64,000 nucleotides of DNA from Bactericera cockerelli (lineage: Eukaryota; Arthropoda; Insecta; Hemiptera; Triozidae), in the NCBI GenBank assembly GCA_024516035.1, contig CM044956.1, positions 52,317,316 to 52,381,315 of the forward strand, given 5' to 3'. The notes under the pieces were generated by a model that saw only the letters and a list, made by a program, of their open reading frames with translations, had not been told where the DNA came from and made no database searches. Both the position numbers and the translations under genes were made by a program. Shown one piece after another: positions 43,816 to 55,024 of this stretch (positions are counted from its first letter, which is position 1; the number at the start of each line of letters is the position of its first letter).

Positions 43816-44690
43816 CATTGTTATTATTATTGCTCCTTCTTTTTAATACTTATCTAGAGCATATAGAGCAATAACGTGTTATAAAATTATACTGATTTAC
43901 AACTGATCTCACAATTAAAAAAAAAAAAAAATGATATTGAAAAAGTAATGTATTTTTCTTTTTATTAGTAAAAATATGTAAAATACAAAATTTGATCTAT
44001 GAGACCTACAAACTTTAAATTAAAATATTAATAATGAGAAAAAAATAGAGATGTGTGAATAATGTGCAGCCTTTGTTAACCAGAAATTTTTATGGAGTTC
44101 AATAATTTGTAGCAAGATATATAAATGTACCTATAAGACAAAATTTTCAGTCGTATTTATGATAATCAAAGTTTTATATTCTAGGATAAAAATTGACTAG
44201 AAATATGCACAACAGAACAGACATTTCCTCGGTATAATTATTTCTGTAAGCTATGTTGATGCTTCAATAATTGATAGCTTCATCGTGCTTCTCTTTATAC
44301 AGACACTAACATGGTTTTTATAAACAGTCCAAAAAAAATTGTATAAAATGCTAGGGTTAGTTGCTAAAATTTTGGTCTAATGTGAAAAAGTAAACAAGCA
44401 AGTTAAATTTGAAAATAATAAAGGGAAATTTCTAATAAAATTAAGCACCTAAAATTTAAAATTCTTTTAAAGATGTGGAAAAATAAAATACTTAATTTTT
44501 TCTTGCAATCAAAATATTTCTCATATAAACTTGAACAAGGCTGTTGATATTTTCTTAATCTCAACTATTTCAGATGAAGTTAAAAAATTACGATATTAGT
44601 AGATAACAAGTAGATTGTAAGTTCTAAGACAGATTAAATTTGACCAAATTTCAGGTTCAATACATTTTTTTAAAAAGTTAAAATATCTGT
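43816..44690. other. AT-rich non-coding stretch
   Basis: No exon, RNA or repeat family recognised beyond an A-run near 43917-43931. Confidence 0.4.
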
Positions 44691-44691
44691 G

Positions 44692-44800
44692 TTAATCAAA
44701 ATTATGATATCACAATAACTCAAAACTCGCTTGATTTTTGTTCAAGTTGGTACTTTGGAGACTACAAATCCGCCACCTTATCAATCAAGCTTAGTAACTT
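44692..44800 (-). mobile_element. SINE family E, diverged
   Basis: ATGATATCACAATAACTCAAA body and AATCCGCCACCTTATCAATC head in reverse. Confidence 0.65.
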
Positions 44801-44942
44801 GAAAAAAAAAGACATTACTACAGTGTTTCTTGAGGCATTTCATTAATGTTATTATCTTTGGTGTCAGAGTTGCTCCAACAGGTTCTGATCTCCATTTAAT
44901 AATAGAACTTATTCATTCTGCCCATTAATAATATTTGAAAGT

Positions 44943-45149
44943 CTGTCCCGGTAGCTCAGTGGTAAAGGCGGCACTCTGTGAATCCAGAGATTCCAGAAGT
45001 CGTGGGTTCAATACCCAGCCGGGACATGACAAGTTATACTCCCATTTGGGATTTATACCACATAATAAGGTGTCTTGAGCTTACTGCTGGAATAATGGGA
45101 CTTTAACTGTCCTATTCGGGTAGTCTAAATAAGGCGATATTATTATTAT
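44943..45149 (+). mobile_element. SINE family A, full length
   Basis: TGTCCCGGTAGCTCAGTGG head, GTGGGTTCAATACCC, TTATACTCCCATTTGGGATT body, AGGCGATATTATTATTAT tail. Confidence 0.85.
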
Positions 45150-45266
45150 GAGGTGGTCAAATTCTTAATTGAGTGTGGAGACATCCATGTATTGGGATCC
45201 AAGCTGGCAAATTCCTGAGCTAGCTGGATTTAGTTGAGAGCACTGTAATCACTGGACCACTAAATA

Positions 45267-48200
45267 TCAACACAGACAGGGTGGTTCCGCCACATCAGCC
45301 TCTTCAGGATCCCCAGAACCTAGCTTGAATGAGTCGGACCCCAACCCCCCAGCCCCCATAGTTTGGAGCTCCAGGCGGGACCTGTTGGATTGAATGAGCT
45401 GACGACCAATGTCAGCGAACATTTCCTCCACGCCCTCCCCAGTCTTGCAAGAAGTCTTGTACGTCGAGCTGATTAGATTGTGGCACTGCTCACTGAAACC
45501 AAGGCAATTCATATTGAAGATATTTTTCCAACATAATAATTTTTGATGTACTAATACTAATAATAATAATAATGTTTTTTCTTTGTGTTATTATGTCACA
45601 ATTTTAGTGGGTAGCGCAAAATCATAGGACTTTACCACTTTAATTTACAAGATCTTGTATTATTTTTTTGCTTATGATTCTGCCACTGGTCGCTGCTTCA
45701 CATCAAAGCAGCTGCTCATTTTTCCTCACGAGGTATGAGTGGACCCCGAACATCAAAGTACAGAGCAAAAAAATTCCTACCCCACTGGGAATCGAACCCA
45801 GGTCACCATGCGTGCAATGCCTAGCGCGCTAACTCACTCTGCCACGGTGACTTCTTTGATGTACTAATAATAATAAATGTATGCATTAAATAAATGTTCA
45901 TTTACACACATACAATGTTTATTAGTACTCACAAGCAATGCAAGATTTTTAAATTTATTTAAGAATGCCTAATTCAATATTTTTCCCTGCTTAGTTTAGG
46001 TTAGAGAAGGGGTCTTTTACAAATTGAGAATTAGTAAACATCAATGAAAGAAAATGAAGACAAGCTCTTTTGATGAGTATGCTGTGTATCAAGCAACCAG
46101 TTAAACGCTGGCAGTTCATTTTTTTTTTTTTTTTTTTTTTTTTTCCTTTTAGGCACTTTAACCATTTATTGTATGGTCGTTCGTGCCGATCCTCTCAAGG
46201 TCTATATAAGGTGAAGGAGGTTGATACTACTCAGAAAAGTCATAAGTGAGTCCACTTCGCAGTTCATTTTGTTTGTTTGTTAAAAAAAAAAAATTGTTTC
46301 TCTCAATATTAAATCAATTTATTCTTTAAATTACTGATTAAAATTTAAACAATAAAATTGTTTCTCTCAACATTAAATCAATTTATTCTTTAAATTTCTA
46401 ATTAAATTTTAAACAATAAAATTGTTTCTCTCAATATTAAATCAATTTATTCTTTAAATTACTGATTAAAATTTAAACAATTTCTTGTAGGAGCGGGCGC
46501 GGGTGGAGCTCCCCGCCAGGTTCTCCACGATGATGCGATCTCCCGGGCGCACGCCTAGGGTTCTCAAGGGCCTCGCCTCGTCCCTCAGACACTTCCTCTT
46601 GTGGACGATGATCATGTCCTCCGGCGCTATGCCGCTCTGGTTCTGACACAGCCGCTTCAGCTGTGTCAGGTTCAACTGAGGACTAACACTTGCGACAAAG
46701 GAGCTGTGGCTATCGATACTGACGTTCACTCTCATTGTAAACGTCGTGTACCCTTTCTGGCGGATCTTGTGTTCAGAACCTTTTCGAACGTACCCCCTTT
46801 CTGGTGGATCTTGTGTTCAGAATCTTTTCTGTGTTTTGTTTGAGTTTTCTGGCGGATCTTGTGTTCAGAACCTTTCCTGTGTTTTGTTTGAGTTTTCTGG
46901 CGGATCTTTTGTTCAGAACCTTTTCTGTGTTTTGTTTGAGTTTTCTGGCGGATCTTGTGTTCAGAACCTTTTCTGTGTTTTGTTTGAGTTTTCTGGCGGA
47001 TCTTGTGTTCAGAACCTTTCCTGTGTTTTGTTTGAGTTTTCTGGCGGATCTTTTGTTCAGAACCTTTTCTGTGTTTTGTTTGAGTTTTCTGGCGGATCTT
47101 GTGTTCAGAACCTTTTCTGTGTTTTGTTTGAGTTTTCTGGCGGATCTTGTGTTCAGAACCTTTTCTGTGTTTTGTTTGAGTTTTCTGGCGGATCTTGTGT
47201 TCAGAACCTTTTCTGTGTTTTGTTTGAGTTTTCTGGCGGATCTTGTGTACAGAACCTTTTCTGTATTTTGTTTGAGTTTTCTGGTGGATCTTGTGTTCAG
47301 AACCTTTTCGAACGTACCCCCTTTCTGGTGGATCTTGTGTTCAGAACCTTTTCTGTGTTTTGTTTGAGTTTTCTGGTGGATCTTGTGTTCAGAACCTTTA
47401 CTGTGTTTTGTTTGAGTTTTCTGGTGGATCTTGTGTTCAGAACCTTTTCTGTGTTTTGTTTGAGTGTCAATGGTTTGTGAATGGAGCGCTACTTCATATT
47501 TTCTTTGTTATGCCGAAATGTTGTGTGTTGGAAATTTTTGAGTGGAAGAATTAAAGTGTAATTTATCGTGAGAATGGTGTACGAGCGGTGTCATGGACGA
47601 AACATAGCCAGCACATGGGGCCCTGAGCTGAGATTATTTCCAGTGTTCGTCCTGACAGTTGGCGAAGATTTATTTTTCAAACTATTTATTTTGTCAGTGA
47701 TACCCTGAATGCATTGATTTAGTGATTTTGGACAGATAATTTTTTTTTTAAAAACTTTTAACGATCAGCACTTATCCGATTCTGTTACTTGACAAAAAAA
47801 TTCAAACTGAACAGTAAAAAGCGAGATTGAAATATTTTCTTTCTCGAAAAAATCCTTTGTGAGAACTTCGAGAGCAGTTTTCAAGTAATTGTGCAGTTCC
47901 CTTGGATAATACGCGAGTCACGACTTTGTGTGCACTCTTGCGTAATCTAAAGAGAGAGCGCGGTGGCCTAGACCAGACCAGCTCAACACGAAACTTTTGA
48001 ATGTAGGCTACAAGCTACAAGAGACTCAAGTAAATGACTAAGTTCATCTGGGTCAGTTTAAGCTGGAGTTAACCTCATGTATGGAATTATGTCCAACCTG
48101 AGTTGAGTTAGAGATTGTGAAGATAAAGTCAACTGATATGATCTAGAGTTCTGCTCAAATAAATGAACAAAACTCTTTTTGGCAATCTTAGAATGAAAAT

Positions 48201-49610
48201 TGTTATAATTTTATTATTCCTTACCAAAAGTTTTCCATGTCTGCTTCTGTGACTTGAGGTGTAGTACTTTCTAAATCTGACTTGTTTCCACAAAGAAATA
48301 TTTTGGCATTTTCAGCATAGGTGACAATTTCAAGTAAGTGTTGTGACAGGACATGGAATGAGGCTGCATTGTCCAAAGAGAACACAAGTATTGCTGCCTC
48401 TGCAAATTTGTAATAGCTAGAAGTAATGGAGGCTACACGTTCCATACCACCTGTGTCCCACAGTTGCATCTAGAGAGGAAAGGAAAACAAATTACATTGG
48501 GTAAAAATCAAACTTGATAGATACATGGTTTTGATTAAACATCTAATGTGGATGTGATCTTGATCAATGGTGACTTTAAAATAGAAGAGTATGTGTATCC
48601 TCCCAGTAGATTATCAGTTGATTACAGTGGTGAATTAAGTATAACTTTTTACCTGTGCTTCATTCGGGGATAGTATTTGGGACTATTATCAGTTTTATGT
48701 GATATCTGATTTGAGGACATGGTTTCAAAGGGATTAAAGAGGATTGAAAGAGTTAAAAGCAAAAATTCCTGCAAAAGGTTGTCAAAATTCCTGCTATGAT
48801 GAAATTACCAATAATTTAGGGCAGGATAAGCCCAGGAATAGATAGTGTTTGGTATAATATATTAATGCTAAAAAGGTTACTAGAATATCATTAAACTTCC
48901 AAAGCATTTCAAAAACACTTATGGAGTAAGAAATAACTTATTCTGCTTGTAAGATTCAGCTTAATTTTCTTTAATGCTATTATTGCTATTTCAAAGTATT
49001 CTACAGACATCTTCCTGGTTGCAACTAATCTAGTTGTTTTTCAGAATAATTTGGAAGAACAATTCATGTACCATCAGAATTGAGTCCTTATCAATTAGGT
49101 ACTATGGGTTTAGGGTTAGGAATAATCAACTGTTCATTACTATTAATATTAATTTAGACATTACAGCTTCTCCAACATATTTTTCTCTTCTTTTTTTTTG
49201 TTGTTGACCAGTCAGGTATCAAAATACAAATCATTATCAATCTTAGGTAAATTAGTGAAGCTAAGGGCAACACCAATAGACGTTTTAACCTCTGTGGCAC
49301 TGAGTCAAGGCATGTGTACTGTTTAAGATGGGAAAAACTGATGATAAGGCTAAGCAATGACTTAAGTTATTGATGTCTATTAATTTCACCCTAAATGTCT
49401 AGGTCTATGACTATTTATACTAAATCTTACATGTATGGATTTATCATCTACTTTGTACTCTCTGTTGAAGTTATCTAATCCTAAAGTTGATCTTCTGCTA
49501 GATGATGAGATGAAAGTGTTGTATGCATAGCGTCGGAACAATGAACTTTTCCCAACACCATATTCGCCACACAGGATTACTTTTTGCTCAGGAACTTTGA
49601 TTGATGCCAT
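45267..49610 (-). CDS. Rab-family small GTPase, complete in three exons
   Basis: Exons on the minus strand: 49610-49431, 48469-48225 and 45492-45267, with donors GTAAGA and GTAAGG and acceptors CTCTCTAG and GGTTTCAG. They join in phase to 216 residues. G1 is GEYGVGKSS (residues 15-23), switch I has STLGLD, G4 is GNKSDL and the G5 region is YKTSCKTGEG. G3 reads WDTGGMER instead of the usual WDTAGQE, so the catalytic Gln is Met and the preceding Ala is Gly. The chain ends PPCLC, a Cys-X-Cys signal for geranylgeranylation by Rab GGTase, as expected for a vesicle-traffic GTPase on membranes. I recognise an atypical Rab but not the subfamily, so no symbol is given. Intron 2 (2.7 kb) contains the ubiquitin-like ORF and two tandem arrays. 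Confidence 0.9.
45557..45854 (-). mobile_element. SINE family C with 15-bp target duplication (Rab intron 2)
   Basis: Flanked by TTTGATGTACTAATA at 45542-45556 and 45855-45869. Head and tail match the full-length copies at 39501 and 40027. Confidence 0.9.
46119..46144. repeat. Poly-T tract
   Basis: A run of about 26 T followed by CC. It could be the A-tail of a minus-strand retroposed copy, but no target duplication was found. Confidence 0.5.
46285..46480. repeat. Tandem repeat, about 71 bp, three copies
   Basis: Each copy has AATTGTTTCTCTCAATATTA, ATTTATTCTTTAAATT and AAATTTAAACAAT. The last copy runs into the stop region of the ubiquitin-like ORF. Confidence 0.85.
46466..46735 (-). CDS. 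Ubiquitin-like domain ORF nested in Rab intron 2
   Basis: An 89-residue ORF: MRVNVSIDSHSS, LTQLKRLCQNQSGI, DMIIVHKRKCLRDE, RPLRTLGVRPGDRIIVENL. The spacing of a first strand, a helix with LKRL, a short strand with a basic residue, and a final LGVRPGDRIIV strand fits a ubiquitin beta-grasp fold. There is no C-terminal Gly-Gly, so it would not be conjugated. It is GC-richer than its surroundings, which suggests real coding sequence. It may be a single-exon gene or one exon of a larger gene; no good donor was seen before the stop, which falls inside the 71-bp repeat. The frame is also open upstream of the ATG into the 48-bp array. The family is not identified. Confidence 0.55.
   Translation of the reverse strand: MRVNVSIDSHSSFVASVSPQLNLTQLKRLCQNQSGIAPEDMIIVHKRKCLRDEARPLRTLGVRPGDRIIVENLAGSSTRARSYKKLFKF
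46745..47467. repeat. 48-bp minisatellite, about 15 units
   Basis: The unit core is GCGGATCTTGTGTTCAGAAC, then CTTTTCTGTGTTTTGTTTGA and a short GTTTTCTG joint. Variants with CCTTTCC and TTTTGTTC alternate in a three-unit (144-bp) pattern from about 46850 to 47090. Because 48 is divisible by three, frames on both strands stay open through it. Confidence 0.9.
47570..47670 (+). repeat. Possible LINE 5'-end fragment
   Basis: GGGGCCCTGAGCTGAG followed by ATTATTTCCAGTG resembles, in the same order, the minus-strand sequence at 58010-58055 (GGGCCCGAGCTGAGTC, then ATTATTTCCACTT) in the 5' part of the LINE at 51690-58090. Weak and short. Confidence 0.4.
47671..48220. other. Rab intron 2, remaining sequence
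   Basis: No exon or repeat recognised. Confidence 0.4.
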
Positions 49611-49809
49611 TTTTTGATCGAATTTGAGATTCTAGTGTCACTGTACAATCTCTAAAATAAAACAAATAGATATGATGTATTGGTAAGAAAAACATGTGGT
49701 TAGGAGACAATCAAATGTTTATTAAGTATTTAACCACTGTATAGTTATTGTTGATAGATAATGGTGCCTCACCAAATAACAACTGACACCATATATATTT
49801 TGACTCTTA

Positions 49810-49940
49810 TGCCAGGTCCACACTAAGCAAACATGTTAGCTAACAATGTTATTTCAAACAAGTCATGAAAACATTTTCTAATGCCAGGTCCACACTGCAA
49901 ACATTGTTAGCTAACAATGTTCGCTTAGTGTGGACCCGGC
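49810..49940. mobile_element. MITE, 131 bp, possibly nested
   Basis: TGCCAGGTCCACACTAAGC at 49810 is the inverse of GCTTAGTGTGGACCCGGCA ending at 49940. TTA flanks both ends (49807-49809, 49941-49943), a PIF/Harbinger-like duplication. A third copy of the terminus at 49884, together with the right end, forms a shorter near-perfect hairpin, so one copy may sit inside another. Confidence 0.75.
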
Positions 49941-49994
49941 ATTAGAACCCATATTGTGACTAGAACAAATTCTTATGAAAGCAGATAAAAAAAA

Positions 49995-50079
49995 AAATTC
50001 CTGCCCCGCTGGGAATCGAACCCAGGTCACCATGCGTACAATGCCTAGCGCGCTAACTCACTCTACCACGGTGACTACT
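49995..50079 (-). mobile_element. SINE family C, head fragment
   Basis: Plus strand shows CCCCGCTGGGAATCGAACCC, GGTCACCATGCGTACAATG and CTACCACGGTGAC, the head in reverse. A 5S-SINE-like tail (GTTGAAAGCGATG) follows to about 50110. Confidence 0.75.
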
Positions 50080-50109
50080 GATATGACCATGCAGTTGAAA
50101 GCGATGTTA

Positions 50110-51139
50110 AATTTTTGTTTAAAAAAACGCTTGCATACGAGTCTGCAACCATTGGGACATTTTCATCTTTACTATTCAAGGTCCAAAACCCAACTGACCA
50201 AATTTCGTATTGTGCGCATGACACATACCTTCTCTCTTCTCTCCCTCTACAATTCAATACTTCGCCATTGTGCTGCGCATGACACACACTTTCCCTCTTC
50301 TCTCCCTTTAACATTCAATATTTCGTTACATAATATCGTTACATAATTTCGTTACATAATTTTGGTTATGTGCCAGAGCAAAGACATGAAAATGTCAATT
50401 ATCTCATTGATTTTACTGAAAGTTGGCTAGGCTGAGTATGATGCAGTGTGGGACTTCATCAAGCTCTTTAAAACTAATTGGTTATCTTGATTAAGGTCTT
50501 TTCAAGAATGTCTAACCAAGTGAGATTTAAAATACATGGAAATATTTCACTGGGTTCCCATACAAACTGTTAGCATAATGGGACTCCCTGTCTTGAACCA
50601 ACAGTCTAAATAAAGCACTACTATACTATACTTTAATAGGATACATTTCAGTCAAATCAGTGATCCAGTAATTCGTAACATTGGACCAAGAGAGAGAAAG
50701 TAACCCATTACCAACAATACATGAAGGGACTTCATAAGTATTTATTATAGGTAGTACCATTTACTTACCTACCTTAAGGAAACTGCCTTATCACAAAATT
50801 ACATTCACATAGGTAATAGTGATGCAGGTCATTATAAACCAGACAGTGGACTAGCAAATCATTGACACTTTCCCTGGATGTACTTTCTCCTGTATCAGTC
50901 ACTGGGTTAGTTTTTATTAGAATTTCCTTATATAAATATATTTTCTTCCTTTCCGAACAGCGATTTTCCGAAAATTTCTCTTCTTTTAATTTTTTTCTGA
51001 ATTTTCTTGAGCAAATTATTATGTAAACATTTAAACAGTGTTGCCTTTTTCTCATAATTGAAATCAGTGCACTTTTGAGCGATTTTATATTCTCGCGAGG
51101 GCTATTTTTTTGCAGTCACATTATTTTTTTATCTTATTC
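50110..51139. other. Non-coding stretch with a small shared repeat
   Basis: About 50570-50640 (CTGTTAGCATAATGGGACTC ... CAGTCTAAATAAAGC) matches about 25005-25075. An imperfect ~60-bp tandem duplication with CGCATGACACA lies at 50205-50330. No exon recognised. Confidence 0.45.
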
Positions 51140-51140
51140 A

Positions 51141-51182
51141 GTGAAAACCATGAATAAGATACTCAATTCATGGTTTTCACTT
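51141..51182. repeat. Perfect 15-bp hairpin at the start of a Cys-rich ORF
   Basis: AGTGAAAACCATGAA pairs with TTCATGGTTTTCACT around a 12-bp loop. The right arm overlaps the ORF described next. Confidence 0.65.
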
Positions 51183-51356
51183 CAAGACCTGTAAGGACAA
51201 GAGTTTTCATGAACCATATGATAGTTGTATATGTAAATATTGTCATCAATCATGTTACTATAGATACCATATTGATCAGTGCCCATCATTTAATGATGAG
51301 GAGGTCTTGTCTATACTTAATGAGCTCAGGCAGAAATTCCCACCCATTGAGTAATC
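51156..51356 (+). pseudogene. Cys/His-rich 3'-terminal exon or fragment
   Basis: One frame, open from just after a TGA near 51150, reads TCKDKSFHEPYDSCICKYC, HQSCYYRYHIDQCPSF and NDEEVLSILNELRQ, ending PPIE and stop at 51356. The spacing of Cys and His (C-x-C-x2-C, then C and H-x3-C) looks like a zinc-binding module. There is no good start codon in this frame; an acceptor-like TTTTCACTTCAAG ends at about 51187. An AATAAA lies near 51578. It may be a last exon of an unseen gene or a fragment of a mobile-element protein. Family not recognised. Confidence 0.35.
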
Positions 51357-51705
51357 AGATTATTCAAGTTAATCTGATACTGTAAATTATATAATAACTT
51401 GAAACACTTTGTAATAATTTGTAACATTTTGTAATTGACTCCTAACATTTATTTTCTTCTTATTCTTTTATTTGTAGTAAGTTGTAACATTTCTATTGTT
51501 TTTTTGTACTCCAACTCAGCTTCTATTGTTTATTTTGTATATTATGTACTTATATATTATGTCCAATAATTGTAAATAAAAAAGGCAACTTGTTTGCGAT
51601 TAAAGTTTAAAAAAAATTATTTTTTTATCTATTAATATTATGATATTCTTTGTGAATAAAATGAAATTATCGAATAGAATGGTTACTACTACTTGGGTTA
51701 CAATC

Positions 51706-54103
51706 TTACGATTGGTTGGCCGCAACATTTATGAGTCTTTTCCACATTTCTCGGTTTTGAGCAATTGTCTTTAATTCGTTATAGCTCTTGCATTTCATGT
51801 CGGTGATAATGTCATCTATGTACTCTTTCCTTGGTCTTCCTCTAGTTGATTTTCCTTCTATCATTCCTTCCATCACTGTCAGCAGCATGCCTTCATGACG
51901 TAGATTATGCCCTATCCATTTATTCCTTCTCTTAGTTATTACATTCATTATCTGTCTCTTTTCATTTATTCTTTCTAGAACTTCTTCATTTGTAACTCTA
52001 TCCATCCATGTAATTTTTAGTATTTTTCTATAACACCATAGTTCGAAAGCTTCTAGATTCTTCTTGTTTTCTTCACTGATTGTCCAGGTCTCGCACCCAT
52101 ATAAAAGTATACTCCATACAAAGGTTTTAGTGAGGTTCTTTCTTAGTTCTATGTTTATATTCGTTGATTGTAGGATTTTGCTCTTTTTATTAAATGCCAT
52201 CTTTGCTAGTTGTATTCTGTTTCTTATTTCTCTTCTGGATTTTCCATCTGGTGTTATCTTGCTTCCAAGGTAGGTGAATTCTTTCACTTGTTTCAGTTCA
52301 GTATTTTCTAATCGGATGTTTGTTGTTTTTTCTTCTTTACTTATTACCATTATTTTTGTTTTCTGCTTGTTGATTTTCATGTTGTATTCTTCACTTAGGA
52401 TGTTGCTCATACATACAATGCCAGCTATTAATTCTTCTTCAGATGCAGCAGTAAGTGCAATATCATCTGCATACCTTATCATATCTATTTTTTGTCCATT
52501 CACTTTGATTCCAGGCCACATCTCCATTATTTCTCTCATTTTGTCCAGAGCTCTTTGAATGTAGCAGTTGAACAGCATTGCAGACATACAGCAACCTTGC
52601 CTCACTCCTTGACGGATATCTGCTTCTGCTACACAATCACCACATTCAAATACTGCGGTCTCATTTCTGTATAAATTCCATATTGTTCTTCGATCTTTGT
52701 ATTTTATTCCAATTTTCTTTAGTATTTCAAACAGTGTTTTCCATTCAACCTTGTCAAACGCTTTTTCTAGATCTATGAATGCGATGTATGTGTCCTTGTT
52801 TTTTCTCAATTGTTTTTCCATTATTAGTCGTAAAGTTAAGATTGCATCGCGAGTCCCTCTCCCTCTCCTGAAACCAAACTGGTCGTCAGATAACATTGCT
52901 TCAATTTTCATTTCAGCTCGACCTAGTATTATGTTGGCAAGTATTTTAGAGGTGTGAGATATTAGGCTGAGAGTTCGATGTTCATTACATTTTGTTGTTC
53001 CATTTTTCTTGGGCAGTACACAAATCTTACATCTAGTGAAATCGGATGGAAGTTCACCATATTCATACATATCACAAACCATTTTGTATAAACTATCTTT
53101 TGTACCAGCACCGGTAGCTTTAATGAGTTCTGTGGGAATATTATCAATTCCAGGTGCTTTCTTTTCTTTAAGTTTTTCTAGAGCGTTATCAAATTCTGAT
53201 CTTAAGATAGAGTCACCATTGTCTTCATCATCAAGTCCATTATCTAGTATTTCATCATCATTGTATATTCTTTTTCCATCATTTAAATCTTCTAGGTATT
53301 GTTGCCATCTTGCTGCTATTTTGTTATTGTCAAATATGAGTTTTCCATTTTCATCTTCTATGGTGTTATTACTTTTCATTTTCTTATGATCATTAAAGAA
53401 GTTTTTGGCTTCTTTATATGCTGATTCAAATTTTCCTTGCTGTAGTTTTTCATTTATATCCATACATTTTTCTTCTAGGTGTAGTTCTTTTGCTTTCTTA
53501 GACTCTCTGTTTATTTCATTTCTGAGTTCTTTGTATTTTCTTTTTCCTTCTTCCGTTGTTAGGTTTTTCAGCTTTCTTCTTTCTTCTATTAAATCAATAA
53601 TCTCGTCTGTTATCCATTCTTTTCTTGGTTGGGGCTTTTCTTTCTTTATGGTCTTATCAGCGGCATCTCTCATCTTTTCTTTAATTTTCTTCCAGTTATT
53701 TTCAATATTCTCATTAATATTATATTCACATATCTCTGTTTTCAATTCATATAGTTGTTTAGATCTTTCTTTCTTAAGTTGTTTCACATCCCATTGGCAG
53801 CTTTTCTTCTTCTTGAGTTGTTTCAGTTTTAAATGTCCTTTTGCCATAACCATGTTGTGGTCAGTGGCGATGTCTGGACCTGCATATGCTCTGCAATCTT
53901 GTATTTGGTTTTTGAATCTTTCTTTCACAATTATATAGTCAATTTGAGATCTATATCGATCACCTGGTGAAATGTAGGTGTATCGTCTTCTTGCATGATG
54001 TTGAAACCAAGTATTCATTATGATGAGCTTATTCTTTGCACAGAATTCCATTAGTAGATCTCCTCTTTCATTTCTCATTCCTAAACCGTATGGGCCAACG
54101 TAA
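51706..54103 (-). pseudogene. LINE ORF2, downstream part (endonuclease end and reverse transcriptase)
   Basis: 790 residues are open from an internal Met at 54078. The start shows the end of the endonuclease (YTYISPGDRYRSQIDYIIV, then DHNMVMA). The RT follows, with APGIDNIPTELIKATG, DDQFGFRRGRGTRDAIL, AFIDLEKAFDKVEW (first catalytic Asp), GVRQGCCMSAMLFN and MIRYADDIALTA (catalytic YADD). The C-terminal part has TYLGSKITPDG, FVWSILLYGCETW and RGRPRKEYIDDI. All RT motifs are intact. The only break in ORF2 that I see is the 2.9-kb insertion at its 5' side, so this copy lost function recently. Confidence 0.85.
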
Positions 54104-54384
54104 CCCAGACAGCACAGTCAACTGGATGTATACCATACTGTTAGGTGGAAAAAGTCTACTTGCCCACCTGGAAATCAGCTGGAGATTTCCACCTTCCACC
54201 TGACCTCCACCTGGAAATCAACTGGAAATGAACTGGAAAGTAACCCAACTTTTAACTGGAAGTCAGTTGCCCAAAGTCAACTGGATTTGTTCCACTTATT
54301 TCCAGCTACTAGTAGCGCTCTCTAGTGGATGGGTAGTAACTCACTACCACAATGTTGACATACCTATTTACCTATACTGTACAT

Positions 54385-54460
54385 TATACTACATAATAAT
54401 CAAATGCTACGCTCTTGGTTTTGAGGTCGTGGGTTCGAATCCCATTATATGCATTTAAAA
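54385..54460 (+). repeat. tRNA-like fragment
   Basis: GGTCGTGGGTTCGAATCCC B-box region preceded by a poor A box. It is probably a SINE head remnant inside the 2.9-kb element, not a tRNA gene. Confidence 0.4.
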
Positions 54461-54469
54461 AAAAAAATA

Positions 54470-55020
54470 ATAATAATAGTAATAAAAATACTAGAAACAA
54501 ATGTATATTAGGCATAAATTCAATTTCAGTTATTTAATTTAGAGGCCATACATTCAAATCTCATGAAGAATATTTTTTTTGTATAAAAATAAAGTAATAA
54601 ATTTTAAATAGGTTTTTTATAACACATACACACACACAAATTTGGGTATAATTTTTTTATATAGAAATTTGGAAAGAAAAAGAAAATAACTAATCTGTTT
54701 TAAACAACACAATTCAAATAAGACTCTTTACAATGATTATATTTTACAATAAGAGTGTTTATTATTAATAAAAAAATTGTCACAAAAGTGTAAAATGCAC
54801 TATCAAATTTCCACCATGTCACAAGACCTTGTACCAATGTATCACAAGTATTTCCTATGTAGGTATAATCTCTATATATAATACTCAAAGTTGTGCATGT
54901 CTGGCTGACTATGTCCTCTTGGGGTTACAATACGAAACGGTACTCTCACTGAGAGTTCACCCCCCTAAGCCACCTTCAACATACTAGAAAATTATCAAAA
55001 TTAAAATATGTAATACAATT
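54470..55020. other. AT-rich interior of the 2.9-kb element
   Basis: No ORF or known repeat apart from a short CA run near 54629. Confidence 0.4.
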
Positions 55021-55024
55021 TTCA

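Noticed and set aside
46746..47480. Plus-strand 244- and 187-residue ORFs in the 48-bp array
   Set aside because: They are open because the unit length is a multiple of three; several frames on both strands are open, and there is no domain or flanking splice support.
52064..53938. Several plus-strand ORFs of 60-177 residues
   Set aside because: They are antisense to the LINE reverse transcriptase and share no motif with known proteins.
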